This document shows positions 62,418-64,000 of a stretch of DNA of 64,000 nucleotides, in pieces. Both the position numbers and the translations under genes were made by a program. The stretch is taken from positions 62,001 to 126,000 of the forward strand of contig JANJTC010000001.1 of the NCBI GenBank assembly GCA_024711325.1. Reading direction: 5' to 3'. Every line of letters begins with the position of its first letter. The stretch's first letter is position 1. Below the pieces are notes generated by a model, which searched no databases, had not been told where the DNA came from, and saw nothing but the letters and a program-made list of their open reading frames with translations. The stretch comes from Bacteriovoracaceae bacterium. Lineage in GTDB: Bacteria; Bdellovibrionota; Bacteriovoracia; Bacteriovoracales; Bacteriovoracaceae.

Positions 62418-63506
62418 TTAACCTACGTAATAATGAACGAGATGTTTCAGGTGATTGGCAAAATCCAGATTGAATGTTCTCGTTTGTAAAGTTTCAAGCA
62501 TATGTGGCTTGCAGCGGATAAAAATTCTTAGACGTCCTTTAGGGTGGGCGTCACTCATATTTTTTAGCTGATAAAATTTTGAAAGAAACCTGAAGTGCTG
62601 CTGATTTGTGAGCTTAAAAGATTCTTCTCGCTTGATATTATTCCACAAAGTCCAAGGGTCATAGCGGCCAACTAAAACTGCTGCCAAAGTCAAATAGATG
62701 ATTGTGTCAGATTCAAAACCATCACCGATAAGGATGAGATCATCGGGAATACCAGTCATGAGAAGGATATTTACAATTGTGTTGAGTTTATAGAAGCCCT
62801 GGGATTTTAGATCTTTGGTGGAAAGATCCCCTTCAAAAAATGAAAAGATATTACGGTAGTCTTTCAGAAAAATATTACCGGTAAAAATCTGACGCTGATA
62901 GAGCCAGTCACGAATGGCATTTTCATAAAAATGCGGAGACGCCGAAACAATAAATGGCTGATAATTTTCTTCTACAAATTCTTTCACAATCTTAATAGAT
63001 TCATCTACTGGTGGGAAATAGTGTATAGGGTTTCTCAAGGAGAGATAAAGTTCTTTGACTGACGAATAGCGGGTGTCTACCAGGGTTTTATCAAAATCCG
63101 TTATCAAAATTTTCTTCGGCTTTTGAATCAGGGTTGGAATAAAACTTCCGATTAACAATTCTAATCCCGGATGCGAGCGGGTTTCATAGAGCTTAAGCTT
63201 TGCCACATTCATGGCCTGTGGCTGTGGGATTTTAAAATTAAAATTTCCGAAGCTATCAGAATCAAAGTTTCGGATGGTTACTTCCTGGTCATCATTGGAA
63301 AGTCCCACCACCTTCAGTCGAAATTCATTGGAGGATAAAAGCCCCATACTTTGAATGGGCTTAGTAGGGACGATATCCTTCAGATTCTGGTTAATTTCAT
63401 CGAGAATTTCAAACTTCCCCTGAGAGGAATACGTCATCGAGGCACGAATATGAATATATTCGTCCGATTCAATTCCGGTGAAATGGACCAGTTTAGGGCG
63501 TCTCAT
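62418..63506 (-). CDS. App1/DUF2183-like phosphatase
   Basis: 362 residues. The N-terminal half is a beta-rich lead region; the C-terminal HAD-like domain has ITDFDKTLVDTRYS (about 134-147) with the catalytic DxDxT form, PFIVSASPHFYENAI (about 193-207), LKDYR, and LILIGDGFESDTI (about 276-288). App1 relatives are Mg-dependent phosphatidate phosphatases, which fits the adjacent acyl-amide hydrolase as lipid metabolism. No Shine-Dalgarno; a TACAAT -10 lies 7 nt before the ATG. Confidence 0.75.
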   Translation of the reverse strand: MRRPKLVHFTGIESDEYIHIRASMTYSSQGKFEILDEINQNLKDIVPTKPIQSMGLLSSNEFRLKVVGLSNDDQEVTIRNFDSDSFGNFNFKIPQPQAMNVAKLKLYETRSHPGLELLIGSFIPTLIQKPKKILITDFDKTLVDTRYSSVKELYLSLRNPIHYFPPVDESIKIVKEFVEENYQPFIVSASPHFYENAIRDWLYQRQIFTGNIFLKDYRNIFSFFEGDLSTKDLKSQGFYKLNTIVNILLMTGIPDDLILIGDGFESDTIIYLTLAAVLVGRYDPWTLWNNIKREESFKLTNQQHFRFLSKFYQLKNMSDAHPKGRLRIFIRCKPHMLETLQTRTFNLDFANHLKHLVHYYVG

Positions 63507-63513
63507 GATGCTA

Positions 63514-63519
63514 ATTGTA
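63514..63519 (-). promoter_or_regulatory. -10 element for the App1-like gene
   Basis: On the minus strand TACAAT, 7 nt before the ATG at 63506, so transcription may start at the start codon. No clear -35. Confidence 0.35.
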
Positions 63520-63566
63520 ACCCGAAGGAGTGGACATCTCCTTCACTTTTTTGACAAAATACATGC

Positions 63567-63851
63567 ATGTTACAGATGACACTAATTATAAAAGGCAAAG
63601 TTCAAAGAGTAGGGTTTCGCTATTCGGTAGTCGACTTTGTTATCTCAAGTAAACTTCCCATCGTTGGTCACGTGCGTAATATGCCAGATGGATCAGTTCA
63701 TGTCCTGGCCCAGGGAGATATTGAATCTCTCAAGGAGCTTCATCGTTTTTGCACTAAGGGTCCACCCCGGGCGGAAGTACGGGAAGTCGAAGAGGATGTG
63801 GTTCAGATTAGTAAACCGAATTTCTCGGAATTTGTGGTTCTGGCCGATTAA
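63567..63851 (+). CDS. acyP: Acylphosphatase
   Basis: 94 residues; hydrolyses acyl phosphates. GKVQRVGFRYSV (about 10-21) supplies the catalytic Arg, GHVRNMPDGSVHVLAQGD (about 34-51) the catalytic Asn. A start at ATG 63576 is also possible, since neither has a ribosome binding site. A perfect TTGACA lies at 63551-63556 but without a -10 at usual spacing. It ends 3 nt from the convergent partial gene. Confidence 0.92.
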   Translation: MLQMTLIIKGKVQRVGFRYSVVDFVISSKLPIVGHVRNMPDGSVHVLAQGDIESLKELHRFCTKGPPRAEVREVEEDVVQISKPNFSEFVVLAD

Positions 63852-63854
63852 TGA

Positions 63855-64000
63855 CTAAGCTTTCTTAACAATATAAGTCATTACACCATTATCATAGCTG
63901 GACTTAACACTTTTTGGGTCAAGCACGGTATCGGTCTGTAAGCGAGTGGTGAATGATTCAACTTTATTAACTTTATTAATTGTTCCGTCAGGGGTTTTGT
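63855..64000 (-). CDS. Hsp20-like protein, C-terminal part (gene continues past window)
   Basis: Only the last 47 or so codons are in the window. The sequence FTTRLQTDTVLDPKSVKSSY followed by DNGVMTYIVKKA has the spacing of the small-heat-shock alpha-crystallin end (F-x-LPxxVDPxxIKAxYxNGVLTVxLPK). The call is from pattern alone; the start and N-terminus are outside. Confidence 0.55.
   Translation of the reverse strand, partial: KTPDGTINKVNKVESFTTRLQTDTVLDPKSVKSSYDNGVMTYIVKKA

Noticed and set aside
1-64000. CRISPR arrays, prophage, insertion sequences, rRNA operons
   Set aside because: No regularly spaced direct repeats, transposase or integrase genes, or rRNA-like conserved stretches were seen.

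Overview
The window looks like a chromosomal stretch of a moderately AT-rich, didermic, predatory-type bacterium of the Bdellovibrionota, most like the Bacteriovoracales (Bacteriovorax/Halobacteriovorax). This placement is inference. It rests on a complete lower mevalonate operon with Bacteroidetes-like GHMP kinases, many lipoproteins and signal-peptide proteins without known families, a TrxB/DUF2914 operon, a divergent HNH-endonuclease gene, a PrkA-YeaH-SpoVR stress cluster, and SecA next to an M23 peptidase. No rRNA, tRNA, CRISPR array, prophage or insertion sequence was seen. Coding density is very high, and no gene-free stretch reaches 300 bases (the longest are about 215 bases before prkA and about 210 bases before pnp).

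Layout. 1-6.1 kb: RNA-modification and translation genes (rluE, yciH, a DTW-domain tRNA modifier), a 26-codon membrane peptide, a glycosyltransferase/outer-membrane exopolysaccharide pair, a PilZ protein and two secreted proteins. 6.3-10.5 kb: a tightly packed minus-strand operon (ROK kinase, 101-aa protein, Maf, PhoD-like phosphatase, SrkA kinase). 10.5-13 kb: a plus-strand overlapping trio (baeRF-like protein, gamma-carbonic anhydrase, YihY). 13-17 kb: speA, a 50-aa lipoprotein, a cyclic-nucleotide-binding protein and an SGNH-type protein. 17-22 kb: two U32 proteins, a small membrane protein, RlmL-like methyltransferase, a CBM9-like protein and an RsmI-like methylase. 22.1-28.6 kb: the isoprenoid operon fni-mvaA-GYDIA kinase-mvaD-mevalonate kinase, ending in a secreted GH15 glucoamylase and a terminator. 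28.6-35.4 kb: enoyl-CoA hydratase-like, DUF2914, trxB, a 67-aa protein, a tandem pair of related outer-membrane proteins, and an HNH endonuclease. 35.5-42.5 kb: a minus-strand run M23 peptidase-secA-YbjQ-like-glpD, preceded by a PP2C phosphatase. 42.7-47.4 kb: prkA-yeaH-spoVR. 47.4-51.2 kb: alpha/beta hydrolase and two large secreted proteins of unknown function on divergent strands. 51.2-57.7 kb: a sigma-32-type factor, rpsO, pnp, dut, a PHA-granule-type protein, a ferredoxin and a POT transporter. 57.7-64 kb: a lipoprotein, an SH3/barrel-like protein, a membrane protein, an Ntn-hydrolase, an App1-like phosphatase, acylphosphatase and the C-terminus of an Hsp20-like protein.

How the parts work together. 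From HMG-CoA to IPP/DMAPP the mevalonate route is complete only if the GYDIA-type kinase supplies the phosphomevalonate kinase step; HMG-CoA synthase is not in the window. PrkA, the PP2C phosphatase, the sigma factor and SpoVR point to a stress or starvation programme. Several secreted or outer-membrane proteins have no recognised family and are probably lineage-specific envelope parts.

General features worth following: several first genes (rluE, yciH, M23 peptidase, rpoH-like, App1-like) have a promoter -10 element placed so that transcription would start at the start codon, with no Shine-Dalgarno sequence, which suggests leaderless mRNAs. GGCC is conspicuously frequent and shapes alanine codon choice. 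Convergent genes either overlap or nearly touch, or are separated by a strong hairpin terminator. The pnp leader carries a long imperfect hairpin like those used for PNPase autoregulation.
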